Positions 24,319-32,841 are shown, numbered from the stretch's first letter. The stretch is 64,000 nt of DNA from UMGS1649 sp045604405 (GCA_045604405.1 JAZUNZ010000018.1:62001-126000); one strand, 5' to 3'. Notes: a model not told the origin generated them from the sequence alone. Program-made: numbers and translations.

Positions 24319-25218
24319 TTATAAATTAGAATTAATAATGTCTATTAACTTTTGAGTGCTAAAGCTAGGCAGATAATCCTTCTTTGTAAGGACAAGTATT
24401 TTCTGTTTAGGAAAAACAGGTTTTAAATCAATGGTAAATAATTCTTTGTTTTCCAATTCTTTTTTTATGAATTCTTTAGCGGTAAAGCCTACCCCTAGCC
24501 CTATTTTAGTAAATTCAATAACAAGAGCATAGCTAGAAAGCTCCATATCGCTATTTAATTTTACACCGCATTTGTTTGCAAATTCATCCAACATTCTTCT
24601 GGAATTAGTGTGCTGATGTTGTAACAATAGCGGGTAGGTATTAAGTTTTTCTAAAGAAATTTGTTTGTTTATTAACTCTGGGTAATTGTTATTGCATATG
24701 AAGCAATATTGTATATCTTTTGAAGAGTGAACGTTAAGCCCTTTAAAATCATCTGTATCGTTTGTAATTATACCAATATCTATTTTACCTTCTTCTAAAT
24801 TTTTAATAATTTGGCTGGTCATGTTTGTATCAATATGTATACTAACTTTTGGATATCTTTCATGAAAAGCTGCTAAGTGTTGTATAAGAAAGTATTTAGT
24901 AAGAGTAGTGCCAATTCCAATGCGAATATTTCCAGTTTCTAAGGTTTTTAAGCTGGCAAGTCTATTTTCACCAAGCTTAATACTATCCATAGCAGAAGAA
25001 ACGTGTTCATATAACACTTTACCCTCGGTAGTTAATGTTACGCCTCGTTTATTTCTAACAAATAATGTGGTTTGTAATAATTCTTCCAATTTTTTAATAC
25101 TCATTGTAACTGCAGGTTGAGAAATAAACAAAGCTTCAGCAGCCTTAGTTATATTAGAGTGTTTTGCAACAGTATAAAATATTTTATATAGTTCGATATC
25201 TATTTCAAAATCTATCAT
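24319..25218 (-). CDS. LysR-family transcriptional regulator
   Basis: The 299-residue protein has an N-terminal winged helix (NITKAAEALFISQPAVTMSIKKLEELL, about residues 19-45, then LFVRNKRGVTLTTEG) and a periplasmic-binding-like effector domain from about residue 90. The effector domain shows RIGIGTTLTKYFL and GLGVGFTAKEFI. It is divergent from the PHP-nadK pair with about 140 bases between, a usual arrangement for LysR control of a neighbour, so the PHP gene is a candidate target. ATG 25218 follows AAGGAGG. The effector is unknown. Confidence 0.93.
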   Translation of the reverse strand: MIDFEIDIELYKIFYTVAKHSNITKAAEALFISQPAVTMSIKKLEELLQTTLFVRNKRGVTLTTEGKVLYEHVSSAMDSIKLGENRLASLKTLETGNIRIGIGTTLTKYFLIQHLAAFHERYPKVSIHIDTNMTSQIIKNLEEGKIDIGIITNDTDDFKGLNVHSSKDIQYCFICNNNYPELINKQISLEKLNTYPLLLQHQHTNSRRMLDEFANKCGVKLNSDMELSSYALVIEFTKIGLGVGFTAKEFIKKELENKELFTIDLKPVFPKQKILVLTKKDYLPSFSTQKLIDIINSNL

Positions 25219-25360
25219 AACTCCTCCTTATAATATACATAAATAATATATATTTTAATTATATCATTAAGGGGTGTATAATACAACCGAAGTAAAAATA
25301 TATTAATTGTACTATTGGACATTTTAAAAATAACTATTCTTGATTAAGGAGGAATTTGAA

Positions 25361-26245
25361 ATGATAGATTTACATGTGCATACTATATACTCTGACGGAG
25401 AATATGATCCGCTTCAAGTTTTACGGATGTGTAAAGAAAGAGGGATAACTACAGTAGCAATAACTGACCATAATTCTTTAGAGGGTTCTCGGCAAGCGGT
25501 TTCTAAAAATCCATATAAAGATATAACTGTTATATCCGGAATTGAACTAGGAGCGCTTTATTCGATTAAAGGAGCTAATTTGCACATTCTTGGATATAAT
25601 ATAGCTCTGAACAATAAACAAATCAATGAAGTTTCACAAGCAATTATGCGAGATAACATAATGCGGATAAAATCCTGTGTGGATTTACTTAAGAAGTACT
25701 ATGGTATCTCTTTTGATGAAGCAGATGTTGAACAGATCTTTATGTCTGTAGGAAATATAGGAAGGCCAGACATAGCAAAATTATGTGTGAGATATGGTTA
25801 CAGTTCTAATGTACAAGATGCTTTCAAAAGATATCTTAATCCTGTGGATGACGAAGTTGCAAAGCGTAGCACAGAACTTACAGATAAAGAATGCATAGAA
25901 TATATTGTAAATGCAGGAGGTATAGCATGTTTAGCACATCCAATTGAGCTAAAAAAAGATATACAAGAGCTAAAGAAATATATTTCTAAGCTTAAGTCTT
26001 ACGGTCTTGGAGCTGTTGAAGTATACCAAAGTAAACATACACCCCAATATAGCAAGGAATTACTTAGTATAGTAAATGAGTATGAACTGTTGTATAGCGT
26101 AGGAAGTGATTACCATGGCCCTGTTGTAACTCCGGATATAGAATTGGGATACGGTAAAAACAACAACTTAAATATGAACAATGCAACAATACTTTCTAAG
26201 ATACTGGAGAAAAAACATGAAAGAAAAAGTCCGACTCTATGTTAA
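25361..26245 (+). CDS. PHP-domain phosphoesterase (TrpH/RNase AM-like)
   Basis: The 294-residue protein begins MIDLHVHTIYSDGEYDP, followed by TTVAITDHNSLEG near residue 36, then ACLAHPIE near 187 and SVGSDYHGPV near 246. Together these are all four PHP metal motifs. Relatives are 5'-3' exoribonucleases or nucleoside 3',5'-bisphosphate phosphatases. ATG 26245 is the end side overlap: its last 29 bases overlap nadK, so the two are coupled. The start ATG 25361 follows AAGGAGG; a TTG at 25340 extends the frame but precedes that site. A second PHP gene is at the window start. Confidence 0.9.
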   Translation: MIDLHVHTIYSDGEYDPLQVLRMCKERGITTVAITDHNSLEGSRQAVSKNPYKDITVISGIELGALYSIKGANLHILGYNIALNNKQINEVSQAIMRDNIMRIKSCVDLLKKYYGISFDEADVEQIFMSVGNIGRPDIAKLCVRYGYSSNVQDAFKRYLNPVDDEVAKRSTELTDKECIEYIVNAGGIACLAHPIELKKDIQELKKYISKLKSYGLGAVEVYQSKHTPQYSKELLSIVNEYELLYSVGSDYHGPVVTPDIELGYGKNNNLNMNNATILSKILEKKHERKSPTLC

Positions 26246-27002
26246 TAGCACAAAAGCCATAGCAATTACTTTATCTGAATTTATAAAAGAGGAATTAAAA
26301 TTACAAGGATATACGATAGTAGAAGCTGAAGCGGATATTGTTATTGGTTTCGGCGGAGATGGAACATTACTTCATTTTCTAAGGCAAAACAACTATGATA
26401 TGAAAGCAAAATATATTGGAATAAACTGTGGCACTTTAGGATTTTTACAAGATTTTAATGTAGACGATGTAAAAAAGTTTGTAACCAATATACCTATGTA
26501 TGTTGAACAGGTGTTGCAGTTTATTGTAATAGAAATTGAGTCTCGGGGTCAGAAAAAAGAATATAAAGCTCTTAATGAGTTTGTTATTCAAGATGCTCTA
26601 GACAAAAGTTTTAGGTCAACAATGAGTGTAGAAAATGAGTTTTTGGAGAATTTTGTAGGCACAGGACTTATTTTCTCAACACCAACAGGTTCTACTGCTA
26701 TTAATCTTTCAGCAGGAGGATGTATAATTCATCCAAATATTGATATGATTCAGATAACCCCAAGAGAAGCTATTGCAAATAGCAAAATGCACTGCCTGTC
26801 AAAGAGCATATGCATTCCTAAGGATTTTGATATTACGCTTACTCCTAGTAGTACAGAACATATAAAAGTTTACTCGGATGGGGAAAAGGTATATGAGGGT
26901 CCATATAATAAAGTTAGAGTATATTACTCGAAGCAAGGAATGTTGAAGCTTAAGGATAAGAAAGATAGCTTTATAAAAACAATAAGAGAAAAACTTATAT
27001 AA
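26217..27002 (+). CDS. nadK: NAD kinase
   Basis: The 261-residue enzyme makes NADP from NAD and ATP. It has the GGDGT motif (VIGFGGDGTLLHFLR) near residue 43, the VNIGTLGFL-like INCGTLGFLQDF segment near residue 70, and the STPTGSTAINLSAGG segment near 160. ATG 26217 follows GGAG and starts inside the end of the PHP gene; an earlier in-frame start at 26181 is less likely. A strong terminator follows. In many Clostridia nadK is next to argR and recN, which are absent here. Confidence 0.95.
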   Translation: MKEKVRLYVNSTKAIAITLSEFIKEELKLQGYTIVEAEADIVIGFGGDGTLLHFLRQNNYDMKAKYIGINCGTLGFLQDFNVDDVKKFVTNIPMYVEQVLQFIVIEIESRGQKKEYKALNEFVIQDALDKSFRSTMSVENEFLENFVGTGLIFSTPTGSTAINLSAGGCIIHPNIDMIQITPREAIANSKMHCLSKSICIPKDFDITLTPSSTEHIKVYSDGEKVYEGPYNKVRVYYSKQGMLKLKDKKDSFIKTIREKLI

Positions 27003-27020
27003 TTGCATACTAGAAAATCT

Positions 27021-27059
27021 AAAAGCAAGCGATTACGAGTAACGTAGTCGCTTGCTTTT
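27021..27059. terminator. bidirectional terminator between nadK and metK
   Basis: AAAAGCAAGCGA and TCGCTTGCTTTT form a 12-bp perfect stem between converging genes. Confidence 0.93.
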
Positions 27060-27063
27060 GTTA

Positions 27064-28194
27064 TTATAAAAGCTTTTTAATTTCATCTACTTTATCCAAT
27101 TTTTCATAAGGAAGATTTTCCTTACCGAAATGAGAGTAAGCAGTAGTTTTGCTATATATAGGCTGTTTTAAATTTAATTGTTTTATCATATTGTTTGGAG
27201 AAAAATCAAAAATGTTGTGTATAATTTTTTCTATTATATCAATATGTGTTTTTTCAGTTCCATATGTATCAACAAATATAGATAATGGACGACTAATACC
27301 TATTGCAAACGAAACTTGAATCATAATTTTGTCACACAATCCACTTGCTACTATATTTTTACATACATAACGTGCATAGTATGCTGCGGTTCTATCTACT
27401 TTAGTGTAATCCTTTCCGGAAAAAGCTCCTCCGCCATGAGGAATAACACCACCATAGGTGTCTACTATAATTTTTCTGCCAGTAAGACCAGTATCACCTA
27501 CAGGACCACCTATTACAAATCTACCAGTAGGATTTATAAATATTTTTGTATTTTCGTCTAAATATTGCTTAGGAATAACTTGGTTAATAACATGCTTTTT
27601 GATATCTTCGCGAAGCATGTCCATATCTACTTCCTTGTGTTGAGTTGAAATAACAATAGTATCTATCCCTATAAACTTGTCGTTTTCAAATTTTCCTGTA
27701 ACTTGAGTTTTACCGTCAGGACAAAGATATGGAATAACACCTTGTTTTCTTACTTGTTCTAGCCTTAGCGCAAGTTTATTTGCAAAGTATGCAGTATATG
27801 GCATGAAACTATCTGTCTCATTTGTAGCATAACCAAACATCATTCCTTGATCGCCTGCGCCTATATCTTCTGTATTTACACCTCTACTTATATCTTCAGA
27901 TTGAGTATTTAGTATTATTTCAATTTCAACATTATGGCCATTAAAACCTAATTCGTCATTGTCATAACCAATATCTATTATGGCATCTCTTACGATTTTT
28001 TCTACATCAACAGTTGCTTTACTTGTTATTTCGCCTGAAACAACAACTTTCTTGTGAGTTGCAAAAGTCTCACATGCTACTCTAGAATTTGGATCTTGTT
28101 CTAAGTGGGCATCTAGAATTTTGTCGCTAATGATATCGCACATTTTATCTGGATGACCAATTGTCACAGATTCGCTTGTAAATAATTTATACAT
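27064..28194 (-). CDS. metK: S-adenosylmethionine synthetase
   Basis: The 376-residue enzyme makes SAM from methionine and ATP. Motifs in order are TSESVTIGHPDKMCD at the N-terminus, GAGDQGMMFGYA near residue 115 and the phosphate-binding GGGAFSGKDYTKVDR near residue 258. ATG 28194 follows AAAGGAGG; the longer frame to 28305 runs into the riboswitch. Expression is controlled by a SAM-I riboswitch just upstream, giving end-product feedback. Length is slightly below the usual 390 residues. Confidence 0.97.
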   Translation of the reverse strand: MYKLFTSESVTIGHPDKMCDIISDKILDAHLEQDPNSRVACETFATHKKVVVSGEITSKATVDVEKIVRDAIIDIGYDNDELGFNGHNVEIEIILNTQSEDISRGVNTEDIGAGDQGMMFGYATNETDSFMPYTAYFANKLALRLEQVRKQGVIPYLCPDGKTQVTGKFENDKFIGIDTIVISTQHKEVDMDMLREDIKKHVINQVIPKQYLDENTKIFINPTGRFVIGGPVGDTGLTGRKIIVDTYGGVIPHGGGAFSGKDYTKVDRTAAYYARYVCKNIVASGLCDKIMIQVSFAIGISRPLSIFVDTYGTEKTHIDIIEKIIHNIFDFSPNNMIKQLNLKQPIYSKTTAYSHFGKENLPYEKLDKVDEIKKLL

Positions 28195-28230
28195 AATTTT
28201 ACCTCCTTTGTTCTTATTAAGCTTAAGATA

Positions 28231-28256
28231 AAAAAACACACTAGAATAATCTAGTG
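28231..28256 (-). terminator. intrinsic terminator of the metK riboswitch
   Basis: On the minus strand ACACTAGATTATTCTAGTGT is followed by GT and a run of T. It is the expression platform between the SAM aptamer and metK. Confidence 0.88.
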
Positions 28257-28272
28257 TAACATTCAGATTATT

Positions 28273-28363
28273 CTTATCTTTCGGTATAACCGTAGGATTT
28301 AGCACCTAACTTAATAGGTTGCTGGACGTCAACGGGCCTAGTCCCTCAGTCACTCTTAATAAG
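28273..28363 (-). promoter_or_regulatory. SAM-I (S-box) riboswitch aptamer
   Basis: The minus strand has the S-box core: P1 CTTAT...ATAAG, AGAGTGACTGAGGGA, GGCCC, the CAGCAACC segment, AGGTGCTAAATCC and the ACCGAAAGAT kink. SAM binding favours the downstream terminator and lowers metK. Confidence 0.96.
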
Positions 28364-28381
28364 ATTTATATTTACAAAAAG

Positions 28382-28410
28382 ATTATATAATTAATGGCGA
28401 TTATTGTCAA
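28382..28410 (-). promoter_or_regulatory. promoter of metK and its riboswitch
   Basis: On the minus strand TTGACA and TATAAT are 17 bases apart, 19 bases before the aptamer. Confidence 0.9.
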
Positions 28411-28420
28411 ACAAATTCGG

Positions 28421-28449
28421 TTGATTTGTATATAAATTTAATATATAAT
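28421..28449 (+). promoter_or_regulatory. promoter of the ogg unit
   Basis: TTGATT-17-TATAAT. Transcription is expected to begin at about 28456, the first base of a short open frame. Confidence 0.65.
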
Positions 28450-28455
28450 GTAAGC

Positions 28456-28524
28456 ATGACGGATGAAAGTATATATGTAGTAGAAAAATTAAATGATAAT
28501 ACCCATAAAATTATTGAGAGGTGA
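28456..28524 (+). CDS. possible leaderless 22-residue leader peptide before ogg
   Basis: ATG 28456 falls at the expected transcription start, 7 bases after the -10 box, so it would be read without a ribosome site. The frame encodes 22 residues (MTDESIYVVEKLND onward) and its stop lies within the GAGAGGTGAGG ribosome site of ogg. It may couple translation of ogg or be chance. Confidence 0.3.
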   Translation: MTDESIYVVEKLNDNTHKIIER

Positions 28525-28530
28525 GGTACA

Positions 28531-29379
28531 ATGAAGGCAGACTTAGAGCTTAATCTTAAATGCTTCAATCTAAAATACACTTTAGAATGTGGACAGTGTT
28601 TTAGATGGAAAGCCTTAAATGACAACGAATATGTAGGAGTTATTGAGGATAGGGCGATACGCATAAAGCAAGATGGGGATAAAGTGTTTATTTGGTCAAA
28701 TGAAAAGAGAAATCTTAAAGCAGTTGTGGAAAACTATTTTGATTTTAACAAAAATTATGAGGCTATAGAAGCTGAAATCGCAAAAATAGATAAAAATATA
28801 GCTAGGTCTTTAAAATTTTCTAGCGGAATCCATATATTGAATCAGCCGTTGTTTGAAACAATAATTTCGTATATAATTTCTGCAAATAATAATATAAAAA
28901 GAATAAGCCGTTCAGTAGATGAAATAAGTAAAAGATTTGGAAAAGAAATAGAATTTGAAGGTAAAAAATATTACCTTTTTCCAACATTAGAGGAAATAAA
29001 AAATGTTACAATGGATGATTTGTTAGCAGTAGGAACTGGATTTAGGGCAAGATATATTAAACATGACATTGAATATTTTTTAGCAAACCCAGATTTTATT
29101 TGTAGTTTAAACTCATATAATACAGAAGAATGTACAAAAGCACTTTCTAGCCTTATGGGCATTGGGCCTAAAGTAGCGGATTGTATAATGTTATTTTCGT
29201 TAGGAAAAGGGGAAGTTTTCCCAATAGATGTTTGGGTAAAACGCATAATGGAAAAATTATATTTTAGAGAAAATAAGAGCTTAAAAGAAATAAAAAAATA
29301 TGCAAATGAAAACTTTGGAAAGCATGCTGGAATTGTTCAACAACATTTATTCCATAATGTAAGAGAGTCAAACATATAG
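28531..29379 (+). CDS. ogg: 8-oxoguanine DNA glycosylase/AP lyase (OGG1 family)
   Basis: The 282-residue enzyme removes 8-oxoguanine from DNA. An N-terminal OGG_N-like domain starts with LECGQCFRWKAL, and an HhH-GPD domain follows. The hairpin LMGIGPKVADCIMLFSLGKGEVFPIDVW near residues 209-236 carries the catalytic Lys (in PKVAD) and Asp (in PIDVW). Length fits clostridial OGG1. ATG 28531 follows GAGAGGTGAGG. It heads a run with the two membrane-anchored protein genes after it; there is no close functional link among them. Confidence 0.94.
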   Translation: MKADLELNLKCFNLKYTLECGQCFRWKALNDNEYVGVIEDRAIRIKQDGDKVFIWSNEKRNLKAVVENYFDFNKNYEAIEAEIAKIDKNIARSLKFSSGIHILNQPLFETIISYIISANNNIKRISRSVDEISKRFGKEIEFEGKKYYLFPTLEEIKNVTMDDLLAVGTGFRARYIKHDIEYFLANPDFICSLNSYNTEECTKALSSLMGIGPKVADCIMLFSLGKGEVFPIDVWVKRIMEKLYFRENKSLKEIKKYANENFGKHAGIVQQHLFHNVRESNI

Positions 29380-29388
29380 GGGGAAAGA

Positions 29389-30024
29389 ATGAATAAAAAA
29401 ATAATAATTATTATAGGTATAGTTTTAGTATTAATAATTGGCGCCGTAGTTGGAATTGTAGTTGTTAATAAGTTAAATTCGGCACAAGTAAATAATGGTG
29501 GCGAAAATGATATAACAAATCAAATATCTAATGATTCTAGTAAATTAGGGACATATCTAAGTGGTTTAACAAACAATTATTATATAAAATATTCTGGAGA
29601 TTTTAAAAGTAATTCGGGCGAAAGTATAAATGCAATAGTGGAATATACTAAAGATGGTAAAGATTTTGCTTTAAAATCAACTGCACTAGATATGCATTTG
29701 ATATGTACAGAAGATAAATTATATAGCATATCTCACACATATAAAATGATAGTAGAGATGAATAAAGAAAGTTTTGATATTAGTGAATATAATCCTGCAT
29801 CAAACATAGGACAAACATTTATAAAGTCATATAAAGAAAGCTTAAATAATACAGAGTATGATGTTGAAGAGTATACATACAAAGGGAATACTGTTAAATA
29901 TTACTTTAAAGGAACGGACCTAAGAATAATTAGATATAATTCATCAGAGATATTAATAATACGTGTGGAGAAAAATACAAATACAAATCTTTTAGTAAAA
30001 CCTAACGGTTATTCTAACATTTAA
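29389..30024 (+). CDS. membrane-anchored extracytoplasmic protein, unknown
   Basis: The 211-residue protein has one very hydrophobic N-terminal helix (residues 4-26) and a polar, Asn/Ser/Tyr-rich outer part with beta-like spacing (NYYIKYSGDFKSNSGESINA). No lipobox cysteine is seen. The outer part resembles LolA/LppX-type beta folds only in general character, and I cannot assign it. It lies 9 bases after ogg and is followed by another anchored protein. Confidence 0.7.
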   Translation: MNKKIIIIIGIVLVLIIGAVVGIVVVNKLNSAQVNNGGENDITNQISNDSSKLGTYLSGLTNNYYIKYSGDFKSNSGESINAIVEYTKDGKDFALKSTALDMHLICTEDKLYSISHTYKMIVEMNKESFDISEYNPASNIGQTFIKSYKESLNNTEYDVEEYTYKGNTVKYYFKGTDLRIIRYNSSEILIIRVEKNTNTNLLVKPNGYSNI

Positions 30025-30058
30025 AGTGTAATTGTGTTATATAAAAAGGAGATATCAT

Positions 30059-30676
30059 ATGGAAAATATACCAAAATCAAATCAAATTAAAATAATAATT
30101 ACTTTTATATTAGTTGCAATAATTATCACTCTTATAGTGTTATACAAAGATCAACTTTTTAAATTAAATAATAATATGACAGATAGTGAAAAATTTTATA
30201 CAGAATATAACGGAGTGCCGGTAAATAATGTATATAAATACACTACAGCTAAAGAGGCAATAGAACTATTTAAGTCTGATCTTGCAATAATTTTCTTTGG
30301 CTTTAAAGAATGTAAATGGTGCCAAAGCTATGTACCAATGTTAGACCAATATGCAAAACAAAACAATATTAATACAATATATTATGTAGATATTAAAGAG
30401 GATAGAGCAAACAATACACAAGAATATAAAGAATTAGTACAGCTGTTAAATAAATATCTTGCTGATGATGAAAACGGAAATAAAAGAATTTATGTACCAG
30501 ATGTATATTTTGTGCAAGAAGGTAAAATCATAGGGCATAATAACGATACAAGTATGGAAGAGGGAGCAGACACACAAACGTATTATGATGAGCATGGAAA
30601 TGAGTTAAAAGAAAAAATAAGCGGCTTATTTAATAAAATAAATGTCACATGTGATGATACTGGAAAAGGCTGTTAA
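30059..30676 (+). CDS. membrane-anchored thioredoxin-like protein
   Basis: The 205-residue protein has an N-terminal membrane helix (about residues 10-31) and a thioredoxin fold with active site ECKWCQSYVP near residue 86; the cis-Pro loop is IYVPDVYFV. The C-terminus has a further Cys pair (TCDDTGKGC). The location is outside the membrane. ATG 30059 follows AAGGAG; the frame extends upstream to 30032 without a ribosome site. Compared with the protein at 13137 the active site is CxWC rather than CPNC, so it is likely a different type (bacteriocin-transport/PedC-like). Confidence 0.82.
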   Translation: MENIPKSNQIKIIITFILVAIIITLIVLYKDQLFKLNNNMTDSEKFYTEYNGVPVNNVYKYTTAKEAIELFKSDLAIIFFGFKECKWCQSYVPMLDQYAKQNNINTIYYVDIKEDRANNTQEYKELVQLLNKYLADDENGNKRIYVPDVYFVQEGKIIGHNNDTSMEEGADTQTYYDEHGNELKEKISGLFNKINVTCDDTGKGC

Positions 30677-30705
30677 TGGGATAAGTAAATCTTATCTCAT
30701 TTTTT
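30676..30705 (+). terminator. terminator after the thioredoxin-like gene
   Basis: ATG-GATAAG / CTTATC-CAT stem followed by T6. Confidence 0.85.
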
Positions 30706-30774
30706 CGTCGCTTGGTAAGTATAAAAAGGGGACAACGTGAATATATATAATATTAAGTCTAAGGAGGAAAAGTT

Positions 30775-31053
30775 ATGGAAGAAAAAAAGAATATGACGCC
30801 ACACAACTTAATAATGGAAAATAGAGAAAAGTTAACTCTTACAGGAGTTGTAGATATTCACAGCTTTGATGATGAGCTTGTACTTGTTGAAACGGCAATG
30901 GGAATTCTTACTGTAAAAGGAATAGATTTAAAAATGAATAAATTAAATTTAGATAACAATGAATTAGTGGTAGAGGGAAGAATATCTGCGTTAGTATATA
31001 GTGAAGCAGAGATAGCAAAAAAAGGCGGCATGTTTGGAAAAATATTTAAGTAG
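30775..31053 (+). CDS. yabP: sporulation protein YabP
   Basis: The 92-residue protein matches the YabP/YqfC fold: HNLIMENREKLTLTGVVDIHSFDDELVLVETAMGILTVKG (residues 10-49) followed by a VVEGRISALVYSE strand pair. YabP is made in the mother cell and is needed for cortex formation. ATG 30775 follows AAGGAGG. It heads the yabP-yabQ-divIC operon found in most spore formers. A paralogue, yqfC, is at 36153. Confidence 0.95.
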   Translation: MEEKKNMTPHNLIMENREKLTLTGVVDIHSFDDELVLVETAMGILTVKGIDLKMNKLNLDNNELVVEGRISALVYSEAEIAKKGGMFGKIFK

Positions 31054-31060
31054 GTGAGTT

Positions 31061-31573
31061 ATGACAATTTCTCAGGAAACAACGGTATTTTTGATATTTG
31101 TAGTAATAGGCATGTTGTTTAGCGTTATATTTGACGTATTTAGAGCTATACGCAAAGTAACCAAATTTAAAAATAGAACTATATATATTCAAGATATACT
31201 TTACTTTTTAATAATAGGGTTAATACTTCTTTTAGTAATAGTTAATTATATGGATACTGAGCTTAGGGTTTATTTAATACTTGCAATAATCTTAGGAGTA
31301 GTTATATACATTAGCACAGTTGGAAATCTAGTCGTGAATCTAATTATAAAACTAATAAAAGTAAGTAGGGAAGTAGTAGAATTTTTAGTATTGCCTATTA
31401 CTTTGTATACTCAGATTTTTGAAAAAGAAATTGTTATTTTGAAAAAATATGTAATAAAGTGTTGCAAAAAAATAAAGTATATGATAAATTTAAATCATAT
31501 TAAAACGAAATTTAGAATTTTTAGAACAAAAGAGGATTGTATAAATGGTAAGAGCGGGAGTGCACAAAACTAA
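31061..31573 (+). CDS. yabQ: spore cortex biosynthesis protein YabQ
   Basis: The 170-residue membrane protein has four hydrophobic helices and the YabQ features GMLFSVIFDVFRAIRK near residue 18 and the IYIQDILYFLI segment. YabQ locates to the forespore outer membrane and is needed for the cortex. It starts 7 bases after yabP and overlaps divIC by 29 bases. The C-terminus is basic. Confidence 0.94.
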   Translation: MTISQETTVFLIFVVIGMLFSVIFDVFRAIRKVTKFKNRTIYIQDILYFLIIGLILLLVIVNYMDTELRVYLILAIILGVVIYISTVGNLVVNLIIKLIKVSREVVEFLVLPITLYTQIFEKEIVILKKYVIKCCKKIKYMINLNHIKTKFRIFRTKEDCINGKSGSAQN

Positions 31574-31847
31574 AAAAAGGTATAAAGTGGATTATTTAAG
31601 AGTAATCCTGGTTGTTGCGCTCATTTTTTTTGCAATCACTTTTGTAAAACAACAATTTGAAATTAATGAATATAATGTAAAAATAAATAGTATAAAACAA
31701 GACATAGAATCTGCCAAACAAAAGACTGCGGAACTAAAATCTGTAGAAAACAAAGTAAATGATTCTGAATATATAGAACAAATAGCAAGAACAGAGCTTG
31801 GACTTGTTAAACCATATGAAAAAATATTTATAGATGTAGACAAATAA
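31545..31847 (+). CDS. divIC: septum formation initiator DivIC/FtsB-like
   Basis: The 100-residue protein has a basic N-terminus, one membrane helix (about 19-39), a short coiled coil (about 45-75) and the family's C-terminal YIEQIARTELGLVKPYEKIFI segment. DivIC/FtsB links to FtsL in the divisome. ATG 31545 lies inside the end of yabQ. In many Firmicutes spoIIE follows divIC; here spoIIE is at 15933 instead. Confidence 0.93.
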   Translation: MVRAGVHKTKKRYKVDYLRVILVVALIFFAITFVKQQFEINEYNVKINSIKQDIESAKQKTAELKSVENKVNDSEYIEQIARTELGLVKPYEKIFIDVDK

Positions 31848-31877
31848 AAGCAATTGGTGTAAACCAGTTGCTTTTAT
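31844..31877. terminator. bidirectional terminator between divIC and vanW
   Basis: ATAAAAGCAA-TGG pairs with CCA-TTGCTTTTAT. Confidence 0.92.
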
Positions 31878-32536
31878 GCATCTATGATTCTTTCTTCCTT
31901 TAATGTTACAGTTACAGTATATCCGTCGGTATATGTACATATCATTATGTTTGAGTCGGAAGTATTTATAAATTTAAAATCTGGGCCGCCAGAATATACA
32001 GTTGCATCTTTATCTTTTGGCACATAATATACACGCCTACTGTGAGCATGTCTTTCGGTTACTTCTAAATTCGCTATAAGAACAGCATTGTACAAAGTAC
32101 TACTTATTTGACATATTCCTCCACCGTACATTTTTATTTTATTTCCATTGCTGTCGAAACCAACAGCTTTTTTGTATCCGTCAGTGGCTCCCATGTCACC
32201 CATTTTGTTGTTAAATGAGAATTCTTGATTAGGAGCCACTATATGACCATCTAGCCTTTCGCATGCAAGTTTAATATTATACATTCTATTTTTATCTTTA
32301 TCATATATATTTGTTGTATATGTTGCAATTTCTTCATATGTTTTCTTAAGATTTGTTATCTTGTTTTGTTCAATTATTTCTTCTGTATGTTCATGGTAGA
32401 TACTAGAATCAATATCATTGTTGTTAGAGTTATTTATTGCGCTATTTGTATTTAAGAAATATATTATTGTAAATATTGCAAATAATATTATTATAATAGC
32501 AGCAATTATTGTTGTAGTATCTTGAGTTTTTTGCAT
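31874..32536 (-). CDS. VanW-family membrane-anchored protein
   Basis: The 220-residue protein has an N-terminal membrane helix (about residues 9-29) and a VanW domain. Its motifs are NKMGDMGATDGYKKA, KMYGGGICQISSTLYNAVL near residue 134, and ERHAHSRRVYYVPKDKDATV near 160. VanW domains occur in peptidoglycan-related surface proteins, often with G5 or L,D-transpeptidase domains; none is present here. The exact role is unknown. ATG 32536 follows GGAGGTTC. A 19-bp palindrome lies just upstream. Confidence 0.92.
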   Translation of the reverse strand: MQKTQDTTTIIAAIIIILFAIFTIIYFLNTNSAINNSNNNDIDSSIYHEHTEEIIEQNKITNLKKTYEEIATYTTNIYDKDKNRMYNIKLACERLDGHIVAPNQEFSFNNKMGDMGATDGYKKAVGFDSNGNKIKMYGGGICQISSTLYNAVLIANLEVTERHAHSRRVYYVPKDKDATVYSGGPDFKFINTSDSNIMICTYTDGYTVTVTLKEERIIDA

Positions 32537-32551
32537 TTTGAACCTCCATGA

Positions 32552-32570
32552 ATATTTTGGGCCAAAATAT
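32552..32570. repeat. palindrome upstream of vanW
   Basis: ATATTTTGG G CCAAAATAT, a perfect 9+1+9 inverted repeat just before the vanW ribosome site. It could be an operator or the base of a short hairpin. Confidence 0.6.
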
Positions 32571-32580
32571 AAAAAATATT

Positions 32581-32615
32581 CAAAAGAAAAGCAAATCTAC
32601 CACAAGTAGACTTGC
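32581..32615 (-). terminator. terminator of the Cys-rich small gene
   Basis: On the minus strand GCAAGTCTAC/GTAGATTTGC with a 5-base loop is followed by TTTTCTTTT. Confidence 0.88.
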
Positions 32616-32622
32616 AATCGTA

Positions 32623-32781
32623 TTAATTGTTGCAGAAACAGAAAATTAGAACAATTATAACTAAAATCCATATCCAGCTACAACTAGAACCGCAACTGTT
32701 ATTATTGCTACAACAAGTGTCATAACAATTAAAATTGTTTGATGTATTAGAACAACTATTTTGATTATTTGAATTACTCAT
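32623..32781 (-). CDS. small Asn/Ser/Cys-rich protein with C-terminal membrane helix
   Basis: A 52-codon frame reads from ATG 32781 to a TAA ending at 32623. Residues 1-34 are almost all Asn, Ser and Cys (MSNSNNQNSCSNTSNNFNCY, then further Cys). Residues 35-50 form a hydrophobic helix with a CFC end. GGAGGAATGATTT is a strong ribosome site and a terminator follows, so it is surely expressed. It resembles the short tail-anchored YjcZ-type sporulation proteins in plan, but it has Cys in place of Gly/Tyr. Function is unknown. Confidence 0.75.
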   Translation of the reverse strand: MSNSNNQNSCSNTSNNFNCYDTCCSNNNSCGSSCSWIWILVIIVLIFCFCNN

Positions 32782-32830
32782 AAATCATTCCTCCAATTCT
32801 TTTTACAATATATTATACAGGGGACAAATT

Positions 32831-32841
32831 AAGTGTTACTT
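32831..32841 (+). promoter_or_regulatory. candidate AgrA binding site upstream of agrB
   Basis: AAGTGTTACTT occurs here and, identically, at 36067-36077 before agrA. A similar AGTATGTACT follows within a turn of DNA, then a possible -10 TATTAT at 32871 with no good -35. This fits an activator-dependent promoter. Confidence 0.4.
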
